A stretch of 64,000 bases of DNA from Mytilus galloprovincialis (GCF_965363235.1 NC_134848.1:66034681-66098680), one strand, 5' to 3'; numbered from the stretch's first letter, positions 22,815-34,719 are shown. Notes: generated by a model from the letters alone, not told the origin. Made by a program: numbers and translations.

Positions 22815-23840
22815 CAGAGGGGCAAAATATACTAGAGGGACAATCAATCTCATAAATCGAAAATAAACTGACAACGCCATGGCTAAAAACAATAAAAAGA
22901 CAAATAATAGTACAAAACACATAAAATAGAAAACAATAGACAACGACCCCCCCCTAAAAAAACAGGGATGATCTAAGGTGCTTTGGAGGGGTTATCAGAT
23001 CTGGCTCCACATCTAGCACCAGTCGTGTTGATTATGTTATTATAAACATGGTAAATAGTCATATTCGGTAGGTCACATTCGTGGTGAAAATGGAATTAGA
23101 TTGTAGTTTTGACATAAGGCACACATCCGATATCATCTGTGAAACGATTTTCTATAACGTCAATCAACTCATGATGGCGTCCGTAAAATTTACGAAGGGC
23201 TGATTTTAACTTCACCATTTGGAACTCTTGGATTAATAGCTTGCTTGTGAACACCAACCTTCTATCAAGGAAACCATGATAGGAAATACAAGAATGGGGA
23301 TATCGTTTCAATTGGGAGATCCATCCGTATGCAGACGCTGCTGGAATTTGCTACGAAGAAATTTAAATCATCTCTTTTGTCATTAAGTTTTGTTGTCAAC
23401 CGACCAACTCAATTTCTAGATGAAAGTAAAGATATGAAGCAGACTTACTGTATCTGTTATATCCTAACTCTATGGGTTAGATTCCTTTAACTATCACCAA
23501 ATTTTAAAGAGTTTAGTGAGAGAACATCATCTATATAGCGGAATGTAAATTTCAATAATGTTTCTAACTTCTTATTTTTCTTCCTCAGAAATTCCTATAT
23601 GAAGTCAGCCTCATAATAATACAAAAATAAATCGGCAAGAAGAGAGACACCATTTGTTTCCATTGAAATACCGACAGTCTGTTGAAAAACACGTCTTCCA
23701 ACGTAACAAATATGTTGTCTATTAAGAAAACTCGCATCTTGATAATGTCAATTTTATTGTTTGAGTCAGAGTGATTCTTTACAGAGTACATGTATGAGTA
23801 ATCCTTTCCCAATACAAGATACTTGTATCTATCTTAAAAA
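22815..23840 (-). mobile_element. Penelope-like family D copy with RT remnants
   Basis: Read on the minus strand, the RT part begins near 23830 with ...DIIKMRVFLIDNIFVTLEDV, then GISMETNGVSLLADLFLYYY and the catalytic FRYIDDVLSLN near 23520. The C-terminal HSCISYHGFLDRRLVFTSKL and LRKFYGRHHELIDV end about 23100. A family D tail runs down to 22815. In-frame stops and shifts are frequent, for example one right after LADLFLYYYEADFI. It is not functional. Confidence 0.75.
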
Positions 23841-24059
23841 GTTTTATTAAACTAAGCAATACAAACTCTTTCAATTTGTCTTTTAGAATAGGAAATACTT
23901 GTGTAAAGTGTAGAAAAGTCAAATGTTTTAATTATATAACAAGACGAGAGAGCCTTATATTGTCTGTACTAGTACTCTAAAAGATCTTTGATTTTTTTAG
24001 TATCCACATTTGATTCACGCATCTTTATAATAGTAAGTTTCACAATAACTTTGAGGCCC

Positions 24060-24610
24060 TACTTTGAACCTGATGCCTTTTGTTATCTGTTGTTCGTGTG
24101 TTTCTAATACGTTCTTCTATTTGTTTTTATTGTGGTCCTGTATTATTATGTTGTCATTTTGGTGTTATATTCAACAATGCCATCAAAGTGCGAGGTTTGG
24201 CATGCCACAAAACCAGGTTCAACCCACCATTTTTTTCTTTAAAAATGTCCTGTACCAAGTCAGGAAAATGGCCATTATTATATCATAGTTCGTTTCTGTA
24301 TGTGTAACATTTTTACGTTGTGTTTCCGTTGTGTCGTTTATTTTCTCCTATATTTGATTGTACTATAAGACGTTTCACGGTACTTTTCTATCCCTAATTC
24401 ATGTATTTGGTTTTGATGTTATATTGGTTATTCTCATCGGATTTTGTCTAATGCTTAGTCCGTTGATGTGTGTGTTACATTTTAATGTTGTGTCGTTGTT
24501 CCCCTCTAATATTTAATACGTTTCCCTCAGTTTTAGTTTGTTACCCCGATTTTGTTTTTTGTCCATAGATTTATGAGTTTTGAACAGCGGTATACTACTG
24601 TTGCCTTTAT
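24060..24610 (+). repeat. retroelement 3' tail, family B, without RT
   Basis: It runs from CCTGATGCCTTTTGTTATCT through GAGGTTTGGCATGCCACAAA to the terminus GGTATACTACTGTTGCCTTT. The copy at 33100-33240 attaches the same tail text to an RT frame. Short ORFs here are incidental. Confidence 0.7.
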
Positions 24611-24745
24611 TTGATTGCTGATATAATAGATGTTAATAATTTCGAAAACTTGGAAGACCCAGCAATATACCGTTGTTGTTTTTTTAAAAACCAAACATGT
24701 AGTTAGTCATCAAATCATATATATCTTTATTTTCTTTAATTCAAG

Positions 24746-24811
24746 TGAACAGGAGCGTCAAACAAGAAGCGGAAACAATCGAAATAGCTGAAATTACTGT
24801 TCATTTCGAAG
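24746..24811 (+). CDS. third candidate phase-1 receptor exon (66 bases)
   Basis: An acceptor-like CTTTAATTCAAG ends at 24745 and donor GTTTGTAAAT follows 24811. Read with one incoming base it gives V-NRSVKQEAETIEIAEITV and HFE, leaving G. Phase 1 at both ends matches the other two small exons. The acceptor is weak, so confidence is low. Confidence 0.3.
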
Positions 24812-25086
24812 GTTTGTAAATGTACAGTCAAATGATTAATAATGTTCTGAGGGGAAATAAAAATATGTAAAATTTAAAAGTGGGGTGAAAGTTACCAAAG
24901 GGACAGTCTAACTGATAGATTGAAAATGAACTGACAATGCCATATATTAAAAAGAAGAAGTGGTATGATTGCCAATGAGACAACTATCCACAAAAGACCA
25001 AAATGACACAGACATTAACAATTATAGGTCATCGTACGGCCTTCAAAAATGAGCAAAGCCCATACCGCAAAGTGAGCTATAAAAGG

Positions 25087-27624
25087 CATGTCCACTGGTA
25101 TTAAAGTGATTAACTGGAATTACGACTATCCCAATATGGCGACGGCAGATATAGGTAAAATCTTTACAGTCATTTTTCGCAAATGTAGCTTGTTTTGTCA
25201 ATAGTCACTCGTCTGAAAGGTTTTTCTATACCATTACATCATATTTGAATCGTAGCGGTGCACTGGAATTGTGAAGGCGCTTTGAAAAGTGCCGTTGAGA
25301 AATTAGGGATGATAATCGTAACTCGGAAAAGAGATAATCGTAAATATGGTATTAAAAAATGAGAAGATAATCGTAACTGGGTAGTGTTTTATTGATATTG
25401 ACACTAAAAACGTATATCTGATAGCACATGATGAAATTATGGTGATGAATTAATTACTTTTCAACATCTCATTTCTTTTTGTCCTAGTATATTATTAATG
25501 GTTCTAATGAAAAACAGCTACATACTATTAAATCATAATTGGAAGGGTGAACAAGGTTGAAGAAATTTGGCAATGGGAAAAACACGAACTATGTTACAGA
25601 AAACTCCAAGAACTAGGAATGTCACAAAATTTGGGAATGAGCGAAGAGATAATTTTAAAGGAAGTTATGATATATAGCAATAATTGTCGGGCGTAACACA
25701 TGTGTCATCCTACATCAGATTTGTGATTAAGACTGTTAAAAAACATTGATTTATCCTGAATAAAAACGTAGTTAATGTAGTGAATATTGTTTTAAACCAT
25801 TTATTTAAGTTGGCTATATGTGCTATTTCTGCCCCCGGGAAGCCACTTCTGATTCAATTCTAGCCCATCCCCTATTATGCCATAATGAAGTAGGAAAAAT
25901 GTTGTGTTCGCCAGAGACAGTTTGACGATAAATTAGGAACTGCAGTTTTGCACTTTTGGGATATGGAATATTCCTAACCCCCTCTATTTTCTCTCAAAAA
26001 GAAAACCTTAAACACGCACATATTAACATTGAAACTTTGAAAATTAAAGAAATTAAAATATCTACCTACCACAATACCTGACCCGACTGCTGCTTCATTT
26101 TCAATATGGTTATGCATATCGCCGTATTGTTGTCAGTTATAAGGGCGTTTTTCAATAAAAGTGTGAATTTCAGACCTTAAAAAATGAAAAATCTACTTTT
26201 TATTTCTAGAGTTATTTTGAATACCTCTATTATAGACCTGTTTGTAAATAAAAAGTGCAATCTTAAATACTCTTTAAAATGATATTGTTTTATAATGTAT
26301 GTACTGTTTCGTAGGGGACATCTGTTCACTACGAAACTGCTTTTAAATGCACATCTTATTGCATTATAATATCTCCTACAGACATTCCAGTTTGTTTTAC
26401 TTTATCCACTAGAAAGATCTCATTTTTTCTGAATTTTAGAACCATTTTTTATCGATAAAGATTAGACAGTACTTCACATATGAGCGTACAACTAATGCTA
26501 CGTAGTGGACATTTTTTATGAGTGTCGTATTGGACAAAACCGTTTCGATTGTAGTGGACAAAAAGTTTCGTAGTTCAAATGAACCCTATTCTATGTTGAT
26601 AACATACTGAAAATTACATGAAACTATTTAACTTGTTATTTGTTTTGCACGAATATAATTGAAAATATACAAAATATCCAATACTTGGTTCGTAGGTTAC
26701 AGTTTTGTAGTGGACATATGTTCTTGTTTTATTTTTTCCCCGGAATCCCTATATTGCAATAGTAACAAGAATGATTCAATTCATCAAAGTAAGTACTAAG
26801 CTGTACACTTATATTGTTTATAATTTTAAAACAAGATACTGAAGGAGATTTGAACCGTTCCGTAGTGGACATTAACAAAAATACGGTATCACCATGATGC
26901 ATTTTATGTGCTCTTTTTTTGACAACTATTACACTGCCGTTATGAAAGCATAACTTCTTTTGTAAGACCCTTATGTTTATATCTCTTGCAAACATTGAGA
27001 ATGAATGTTGAATAGGGCGTCTAGGGACATGCCATTTTGGTTATTTTTATTCATGCAGGAATCGATATTTTATTAATCCCTCTAAAAATAGTATGTTGCT
27101 TAAAAATGTTAAATCTAATTCCATGTAATGACTGCATAAAAAATCACTTGTAAAGATCAAACTGATTTGTTTTTAAAGTGGCTGGGACAAGAAATTACGG
27201 TTTTATTGAAAAACGCCCATAAATCGAGATAAATAAGTAAATTGTCCTAGATATTAGCCTGTAAGTTTCTCCATTTTTTTTTTATTTTCCGTTAATGTCA
27301 TCAATTAACTTGACATTTTCATTTTAACACACAAAACACCATTGAAACTCTAAAAGACACATTTATTATTTTTCAGTTACTATTTTTCGAATGTTTAGAA
27401 TTTTTCAACGGCAATTTTCAAAGCGCTTACACAGTGCCAGTGCACAGTTACAATTCAAATATGATGTAATGGTATAGAAAAACCTTGCAGCTGAGTAACT
27501 ATTGACAGAAACATGCTACATTTGAGAAAAATGACTGTAAAGATTTTACCTATATCTGCCGTCGCCATATTAGGATAGTCGTAATTCCAGTTACGATTAT
27601 CTCTTTAATATACCAGTGATGTCT
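25087..27624. mobile_element. 2.5-kb foldback element with about 235-bp imperfect terminal inverted repeats
   Basis: The left arm (25087-25320) and right arm (27374-27624) are inverted copies: CTGGAATTACGACTATCC and ATATGGCGACGGCAGATATA on the left match GGATAGTCGTAATTCCAG and TATATCTGCCGTCGCCATAT on the right. Subterminal GATAATCGTAA occurs three times at 25310-25375. No transposase is recognised. A short open stretch at 25539-25696 (KVEEIWQWEKHELCYRKLQE) has no clear start and could be an exon remnant. The type is consistent with a non-autonomous DNA transposon, class unknown. Confidence 0.7.
26143..27218. mobile_element. nested inverted-repeat element with GTAGTGGACA motifs
   Basis: A perfect 18-bp inverted pair, GGGCGTTTTTCAATAAAA, lies at 26143-26160 and 27201-27218 inside the larger foldback. 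Between them GTAGTGGACA or a one-base variant occurs near 26311, 26502, 26551, 26707 and 26862, often after TTTCG or TTCC. At 26307-26338 GTTTCGTAG and CTACGAAAC form a hairpin. The minus-strand ORF at 26729-26995 (88 codons) is unlike anything I know and may be incidental. Confidence 0.55.
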
Positions 27625-28699
27625 AAAGAAAGAAAAGACGAATAGACTAGTAACAGTACACACGACACCACATGAAAAACTAATTAATTGAGCAACAGGA
27701 ACTCCACCAAAAACTTGGGGTGATCGCAGGTGCTCCGGAAGGGTTAGCAGATCTTGCTCAAAATGTGACACACGTCGGGTTGCTCATGTTATTACAGACC
27801 GAATATATTGATAGGACATATTTGTGAAATAGGAACGGGATTTTAGTTACGACATACGGAACATATCAGATATTATTTGTTAAACGGATATTTCATAACA
27901 GTCAACTAATTCGTGATGGCGTCTGTAATATTTACGAAGGGATGATTTCAACTTTCCAATTCGGAACTCTTAGTCTAATAGCTTCCTTGTAAGCAGAAAA
28001 CATCCATCATGGTAATCATGGTAGGAAACAAAAGCCTGTGAATAATGTATCAATCGGGAGATATAAATTTCGTTTGCAGGCGTTGCTAGAATGTTGCTAC
28101 ATGGAAAAATTAAACTCATCTTTTGTCGTAATGTTTTGTTTTTAACCGTCCCTAATTGTCAATTTCTAGATGTAAGCCCAGATATGTAGAAGACTAAACT
28201 ATATCTGTTTTATCCGTTATAGCTAGTTAGATGGGATAGATGTGTTCAACAAAGTCACCACATATGAATCATTTAGTGAGAGAACATTATCTATATAGCG
28301 GAAAGTAAAACTAACAGATATTGTTACCTCTTATCTTTCTTCCTAAGAAGTTCCTGTATGAAGTCAGTGTCATAAGAATAAAGGAATAAGTCGGCAAGAA
28401 CAGGTGAAAAATTGGTTCCTTTAGGAATGTCGTAATAAAATTAATACTATAAGCCAGGATAGCATGACTTAAAGAGATACTAGCTGTCAAATTCGTGTTC
28501 ACCAGTTTAAACCAAATTCACTATAATTTCAATTTCATAAAAGATTGAACAAAATAAAATCCTCTTTTTATCTCGAAGCCAGAGTCCCTTTAAGGAACAA
28601 CAGAAACCAAATGTATTGTTAGGTTATTGAACTCCATTTCGAGATATTTAAGTTCCGTTCAAAATAGCGGGGAAAGGGTGACTCGGATTTTTACCTTAT

Positions 28700-29380
28700 A
28701 CATAAATTATTAAATTGAGAATGGAAATGGGGAATGTGTCAAAGAGACAACAACCCGACCATAGAACAGACAACAGCATATATACGTTAGTGGTTTTGTT
28801 TGCTATAAAACTGGGTTTAATCCAGATTTTCTACAAGTCAGGGGTACGACAGTAGTTTTCCATTCGTAGATGTATTCGAGCTGTTGATTTTACAACTTTC
28901 GTAAACGACTTTCTGTTTTGAAGTTACAGTAGAATCAAACAAGAACACATTAAAAGTCAGCAAGAAATAAATTGTGTTTCAAGTACATGAAGATCTTCAA
29001 ATTGCGATGTGAAATTGCACATTCTTGTGCTTTTCTTCATTGGCTAGAGGTATCGGGGTAGGTTGGAGATCTCAAAAAACATGTTTCATCCCACTTTATT
29101 TTTGCGCCTGTCCCAAGTCAGGAGCCTCTGGCCTTTGCAAATCTTTTATGATTTTTTATTCTATTTTTTGGTGTATAATTCGAGGTTTAGTATGACGTTC
29201 ATTATCACTGAACTAGTATAAATATGTGTTTAGGGGCCAGCTCAGGACTCCTCTCGGTGCGGGAGTTTCTCGCTACATTATAGACCTATTAATTACCTTC
29301 TGCTGTTGTCTGTTCTATGGTCGGGTTGTTGTCACTTTGACACATTCCCCATTTCCATTCTCAATTTTATCATTTAAAAA
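28700..29380 (+). repeat. tail fragments of two retroelement families
   Basis: 28710-28770 is the complement of the family A terminus. 28785-28960 resembles the family C tail (TATAAAACTGGGTTTAATCC). 28975-29380 is a family A tail in plus orientation, with CATTGGCTAGAGGTATCGGG, CAAGTCAGGAGCCTCTGGCC and the end CCCCATTTCCATTCTCAATT. No RT frame is attached. 29450-29878 holds nothing recognised. Confidence 0.65.
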
Positions 29381-29878
29381 TTTGGATTTCTTCCCTTTTG
29401 TCAAGCTGTTTTTAATTTTGCTTGATAAAGATATTGAAAATAGGTAACATTTGGTTGTTTATAAACAAAACTTTATACCAGAAAGTGTCGAATTCGTACA
29501 CTGAGGTATTTCAGAAGACGTCATCAGAACAAAATATGTCTTATTTTTGGAACAATAGTCACTCACAATCATGATATATTCTATTATTAAATGACCCTTT
29601 TTTTACCTAAGACGATTTTAACCTATTATTTATGTTCGATGAATACAAGTTCATAACAATACTGGCAGAGACTTATTCTTTATTCGGCAGTTTACTTTTC
29701 GATCTTTAGCTGTTCGTCTTTTTTCAAAACTGTAAGTAATGTTTTAATGTGTCGTTTCTCGACAAATTAATAATATCTAAGATTCTCGATAGTTGCAAAA
29801 TTTGCCACTGACATTCAAAGTCATTTGGAAAAAAATAACGCTTTTCATAAACAAACTAACTTTTATCAATTATTTTAG

Positions 29879-30916
29879 ATAAAAGCAATTTGAAACCCGA
29901 AAACACCAAAATAAGTGAAACAAAAATGAGCAAAATGAACAAAGATGATAAAGATACCAAAATGAGCCAAAAGGGAGATGAAGATGGCAAAATGATTGAA
30001 ACGATCAATGATGCAGAAAAAGATACGGTAATGAGTAAACCAAGAAAAATAGGAGATGACGATAGCAAAATGAGCGAAACGAGCAAAAAGGAAGATGATG
30101 AAATCAAAATTAGCGAAATGAAAAATGATGGGGACAAAGATACCAAAAGGAGCGAAACGATCAATGATGCAGATAAAAATACGAAAATGAGTTAAACAAG
30201 CAAAAAAGGGGAAGAGGATACCAAAATGAGCAAAACGAGCAATGAAGGAAATAAAAATACCAAAATGAGCAAAGCGAGCAATGAAGGAAATAAAGATACC
30301 AAAATGAGTGAAATGAGCAATGAAGAAGATAAAGATACCATTATCAGCAAATAGAAGATAAAAATACCAAAACGAGCAAAGAAGGAGATAAACATACCAA
30401 TGTGAGCAAACTAAACAAAAAAGCAGATGAACTTACCAAAATAAGCGAAACGAGCAAAGAAGGAGATGAAGTAACAAAAATGAGCAAAAATACCACAGAA
30501 GGAGATAAAGATACCAAGGAAGCTGGAGAAACAAAAGTCAGAAAATTCAGCAAGGAAGCTGGAGAAACAAAAGTAGGCACATTCAGCAAAGAAGGAATTG
30601 GAGATTCAAATAAGAGCAAAACAAACTTGAAAGAATTTGAACATAATAAGAATAGGGAAAAAGCCAAAAAGGAATAAAACATCCTCAAAAGAGGAAAATA
30701 GGAAAGAAAGAAGCTGAAGATATTAAAAGAAGCAAGGAAGAAAAACGTAAACGTAAAGCTGCAAAATGGGATTTTTTTTTGTATATCGCTGTTTTTATAT
30801 ATCCTCTTTTATGCCATTTATATGAGCATTATACATGCATAAATTGTATAGTTAGCACAAAAGTATATGTTTGGGATAAAGTATTTATTGTTAAAGTGAG
30901 AAGTTTATTCAGGTAA
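29879..30916 (+). pseudogene. Lys/Glu-rich 13-residue repeat exon, candidate receptor loop and last TM segment
   Basis: An acceptor TTATCAATTATTTTAG ends at 29878. In phase 1 the frame reads D-KSNLKPENTKISETKMSK and then a 13-residue (39-base) repeat of the type DTKMSKTSNEGNK, clearest at 30226-30340. Breaks are a TAA at 30193-30195, a TAG near 30354 with a frame change, and more shifts around 30670-30710. After a basic stretch (RSKEEKRKRKAAK) a hydrophobic run WDFFLYIAVFIYPLLCHLY follows a nine-T tract. It is compatible with TM4 of a Cys-loop receptor, and the frame ends at 30916. Phase and order fit the receptor gene starting at 13015, but no single feature proves they belong together. It could be a separate repeat-protein remnant. 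Confidence 0.4.
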
Positions 30917-30999
30917 GCACGTTCATAACATGTAATTTGATTTGATTTTCTGCACTACACGATATTTTTAAAAACCGATTTTTTACTATTTCGTGACGG

Positions 31000-31190
31000 C
31001 CAATTTTTATTGGTAGAGGAAGCCGGGGTGCCTGGTGAAAACTGACAATCCTATTCAATTAAGATTGGAATCGAGTGTACCCGCACAAGTGGGGTTTACC
31101 CTCATAACACCAGTATTGACTGTCTAGTAATTGCAATAGTAGACCACTTGGCAAACGAGGCCACTCAGATATATAGTTCATTTCAAAGAC
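31000..31190 (-). repeat. tRNA-derived SINE-like repeat
   Basis: On the minus strand, CCAAGTGGTCTACTATTGC resembles a tRNA A-box region and TATGAGGGTAAACCCCAC an eroded B-box region, followed by a tail with GGCACCCCGGCTTCC. The tRNA-like head resembles the unit at 41023. Confidence 0.45.
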
Positions 31191-31822
31191 GAAGTGATGT
31201 TTATGTTTGTTGGGTCTTTTACCGATTTGTTTTTTTTTCCTTTAGAAATAGCGTATTGCAATGACCGGATTTTAACAAGAAATGATGCAATGGGATGACT
31301 GCATACGGAAACATGTCGGCGAATTATGTTTGGGAAGCCAATAATTAAAAAAGTAATTGTCTTTTAAATTTTGACAAATTAATTACTTTACTTCAGACAA
31401 GTGTACATGGTATATGTTCATAACTTATATAATACAAACTATCCATTTAGTTATTTAAAAAACATATGCATCAATGTTTTTTAACTTGTAATTTCATACG
31501 ACATCCCGAATTCACATAAAAGTAAAGGTCCAGCCCGACTTTCGGGAAAGGACTGTTGTAAATTTCAGATTGATTTCCTGAAATAAAAATCATACAAAAA
31601 TGTTTCACTCAAATATTCGTCTTCAGACTTGTAAAGTTATAAAACGGTTACTAGCCGGTCTGGATTGTGATCAAAAGAAGCGCATGTAATGCATAAAATA
31701 TATAATGTCGTGGCTCAGGGATGTGTTGAATTATAGAGATGCTTATTCGGCACAAAGATAAGATTAATTTACCCAAATGTACTAAGAATTACCACACAAC
31801 TTAAACTTACTTAAATATTGAT

Positions 31823-32071
31823 TTGTTATCCTGTGCCACACAGATGTCTGATATTCTGAGAAGAGACCTTGATGAAATGAAGTTTTATTTGAACAAAGAT
31901 TTTGAAAACACGCCGCAGTGTTTAGATTTTAACAAAAATAAAGCACCAATGTCGAAAATAGTTCTAGTTCATAATGAAGAAAACGTCAACCGTTTTCTAG
32001 CTTGGCGATCTCCGCACGCACCCGAATATAATAGACAAATACAATACAATAGTACACAAAACGTAACATAA
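31823..32071 (+). CDS. unrecognised 82-residue ORF, possible last exon
   Basis: The frame is open to TAA at 32071. A splice-acceptor-like TATCCTGTGCCACACAG lies just before the internal ATG at 31844, and the part after it (MSDILRRDLDEMKFYLNKDF, later ENVNRFLAWRSPHAPEYN) has balanced, protein-like composition. I cannot assign a family. Surrounding sequence offers no partner exon. Confidence 0.25.
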   Translation: MLSCATQMSDILRRDLDEMKFYLNKDFENTPQCLDFNKNKAPMSKIVLVHNEENVNRFLAWRSPHAPEYNRQIQYNSTQNVT

Positions 32072-32460
32072 AGAACTAAAGACCGAGCAACCCAAATTCC
32101 AACAAAACGGTATATATGTCATACAAGTATAGAACTATATGAAGCGTCGTAACTGTTGCGGCGACGTCAATAACTTTGTCGTTGTTTTTTGTTTTCTTAC
32201 ATCCAAGATTCAACTTTAACAGGGTATAGCTTGAAAAGTAGCACGGTTGCTAAGGACTTTCTTTGCACCAATCGATTCCTCAGACATTTTAGAATCGTCT
32301 CATAAATTAAAAAAAAATCGATTGTCTAATATAATAGACAATCTTGGAAATGTAACAATTCCTGCCGAATTTCACGATTTTCCCTTTATATCCTTAAGTT
32401 TGTAATTTTGGTGTATGATGCTGTTAACTTCAACAGCTCGTATCTCAAAAACGAAAACGG

Positions 32461-33240
32461 TTGTACTTGTATGAAGCAGAGTTCATTCAAAACCTTCTAA
32501 AAGACAAGAAGAAAAAGCACCTTGCGAAATTCTTTAATTTTACTTTCCGATATATTGATGATGTTCTATCATTGAATAACCCATACTTCAGCCAATACTT
32601 ACATCTCATATATCCCAGTGAACTTGAAATTAAGGATACTACTGATACTAGAAGGACTGCTTCATACCTTGATCTTTTCCTCAATATTGACGTAGATGGA
32701 CGACTTCACACGAAAATCTATGACAAACGGGACGATTTAAACTTCCCAATTATCAATTTCCCATTTCTCAGCAGTAACATATCATCTGCCCCTTCGTATG
32801 GTGTTTACATATCACAATTGATACGTTATTCACGTGTTTGTTCACACTATACGGACTTCATATATACAGGAGTGTGCTACTTACGCAGAAACTTCTCCAA
32901 CAAAGTTATCAGGAGGACAGATTAAAATTGACACTCCGTAAATTTTATGGACACCATCACGAATTGGTGGATCCATATGATGTGTGTTTAACCAAACTAG
33001 CTAAGGACATTTTTACCACATGGTAGATTATGGTTTGTCATTATGTCGTCTAATCTTTTAATTACCAAACGTGACTTATTCCCGATTGTGACTGTTTTGC
33101 TGAGTGTGAATTCGCATTACTATAAGACGTGTTACGGTACTTGTCTATCCCAAACTCATGTATTTAGTTTAAATGTTTAATGTTATATTTGTAATTTTCA
33201 TCGGATTTTGTCAAATGTGTTGACGTCTTTTCTATTATAT
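32461..33240 (+). mobile_element. Penelope-like copy, family B (RT palm to C-terminus plus 3' tail)
   Basis: The frame from 32461 encodes YLYEAEFIQNLLKDKKKKHL, the catalytic FRYIDDVLSLNN, SYLDLFLNIDVDGRLHTKIY, FPFLSSNISSAPSYGVYISQ and LIRYSRVC. It shifts near 32850 to YTDFIYRSVLLTQKLLQQSY and LRKFYGHHHELVD, ending at 33026. Fingers and the first catalytic Asp are missing (5' truncation). The tail after 33026 has ATTACTATAAGACGTG and ACGGTACTTGTCTATCCC, which links the RT to the RT-less tails at 24060, 33960, 50985 and 59610. Confidence 0.8.
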
Positions 33241-33489
33241 GTATGTGTTATGGAAACAAAAATCAATCACCGCCGTCATTTATTAGATTTAATTTTGGTC
33301 AACATCATCTGTACGATAATTTAAGTTTGAAGTTGGATTCATAACAAACTGCACATATATATATTATAGTTAATTGCTATTAATAAGTATTGCAATATGC
33401 ATTGTGTTTAAATGCAATATCAGTATTTAGTTCTATTTTAATCTTTAATCAATCCTAATTCTATCTTACTTTTGAGATATAGTTTTTCA

Positions 33490-33960
33490 TATGTGACGTA
33501 ATTTTTCTGCTGTTTCAGAAATTTCATATATTCAAATTTTTAATGCCTTTTCACCATCGTATGTGACGTAATTTTTAATGCCTTTTTATCGTCGTATGTG
33601 ACGTCATTTTCATAATTTACTGCGTTGAAGCCTGGACTGTGTCGGGTGTGTCTATTCTGTGTTGGTCATTCATTATGTATTCGTGTTTGTTTTATGTAAT
33701 GAGTTAATATTTCAGTTTCATTATGTATATCTGTTATATTCATTTGATAAAATTTACTGTTTGCAATAGCATTAATTGTTCTAAATAATTAGGATGTTCT
33801 TATCCCAAGCATACAAACTTAGCCGTATTTGACAAAACCTTTTTCAACTTTTGATCTTCAGTACTGTACAACTTTGTACATTTTTTCGCTTTCGATCTTT
33901 TATATCTGGGCGTCACTGGTGAGTCTTGTGTGGACGAGGCGCGTTTTTGGCGTATTAAAT
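33490..33960. repeat. CRE-like motif triplet and a common repeat
   Basis: ATGTGACGTAATTTT occurs at 33491 and 33561 and ATGTGACGTCATTTT at 33596; the last two sit in a 35-base direct repeat (TAATGCC...). 33785-33960 is the reverse of the repeat at 11398, including GGGCGTCACTGGTGAGTCTT. Confidence 0.5.
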
Positions 33961-34530
33961 TTTAAACCTGATGCTTTTTGTTATTCATTAATCATGTGTT
34001 TCTTTGTCTAATACGTTTTCCTATTTATTAGTATTGTAGTCCTGTAATATTATGTTGTCATTTCTATGTTATATTTAACATTGCCTTTAAAGTGCGAGGT
34101 TTGGCATGCCACAAAACCAGGTTCAACCCACCATTTTTCCTTTAAAAATGTCCTGTACCAAGTCAGGAATATGGCCATTGTTATATAATAGTTCGTTTCT
34201 GTGTGTGTTACAATTTAACGTTGCGTCGTTTGTTTTCTCTTATTTTTGAGTGTAAATTGACATTGCGATAAGACGTGTCACGGTACTTGTCTATCCCAAA
34301 TTCATGTATTTGGTTTTGATGTTATATTTGTTATTCTCGTGGGATTTTGTCTGATGCTTGGTCAGTTTCTGTGTGTGTTAGTTACATTGTAGTGTTGTGT
34401 TGTTGTTCTCCTCTTATATTTATGCGTTTCAGTCAGTTTTGTTTGTTACCCCGATTTTGTTTTTTGTCCATGAATTTATGAGTTTGAATAGCGGTATACT
34501 ACTGTTGCCTTTATTTACCCTCTTTTTTAT
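33960..34530 (+). repeat. family B retroelement tail without RT
   Basis: It parallels 24060-24610 in order, including GAGGTTTGGCATGCCACAAA and CCTGTACCAAGTCAGGAAT, and ends with GGTATACTACTGTTGCCTTT at about 34493. Confidence 0.7.
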
Positions 34531-34719
34531 TTTATTTTCCGATTTATTTTTACAAGCAGAATCTACATGTAAAAATTTAAAAAAATCCATTGTGTAGTTT
34601 AATTACGTACACTTCGCCTTAATTGTATTTCGTAATAAATTCGAGGAAGTTGAATCCTGAAAAATTTAAATTATCTTGATGTTTTCAAAATTCATATAAG
34701 GTATTAAATCATATAATAT

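Larger units (their letters stand above)
24880..28500 (-). mobile_element. family D Penelope-like copy split by nested insertions
   Basis: The tail end lies at 24880-24955 (complement of the family D terminus) and the rest resumes at 27625, with the tail at 27625-27830. A decayed RT C-terminus follows at 27840-28160 and catalytic-region remnants to about 28500. Everything between 24956 and 27624 is inserted: a short mussel repeat (24955-25085) and a long foldback element. The RT frame is heavily mutated. Confidence 0.65.

Noticed and set aside
24064..24307. Two overlapping ORFs of about 75 codons
   Set aside because: They lie in a family B retroelement tail that recurs elsewhere without keeping these frames.
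29856..30688. Hydrophobic minus-strand ORFs over the 39-base repeat
   Set aside because: Antisense of the Lys/Glu-rich repeat; Leu/Ser/Phe-rich text is expected from that complement.
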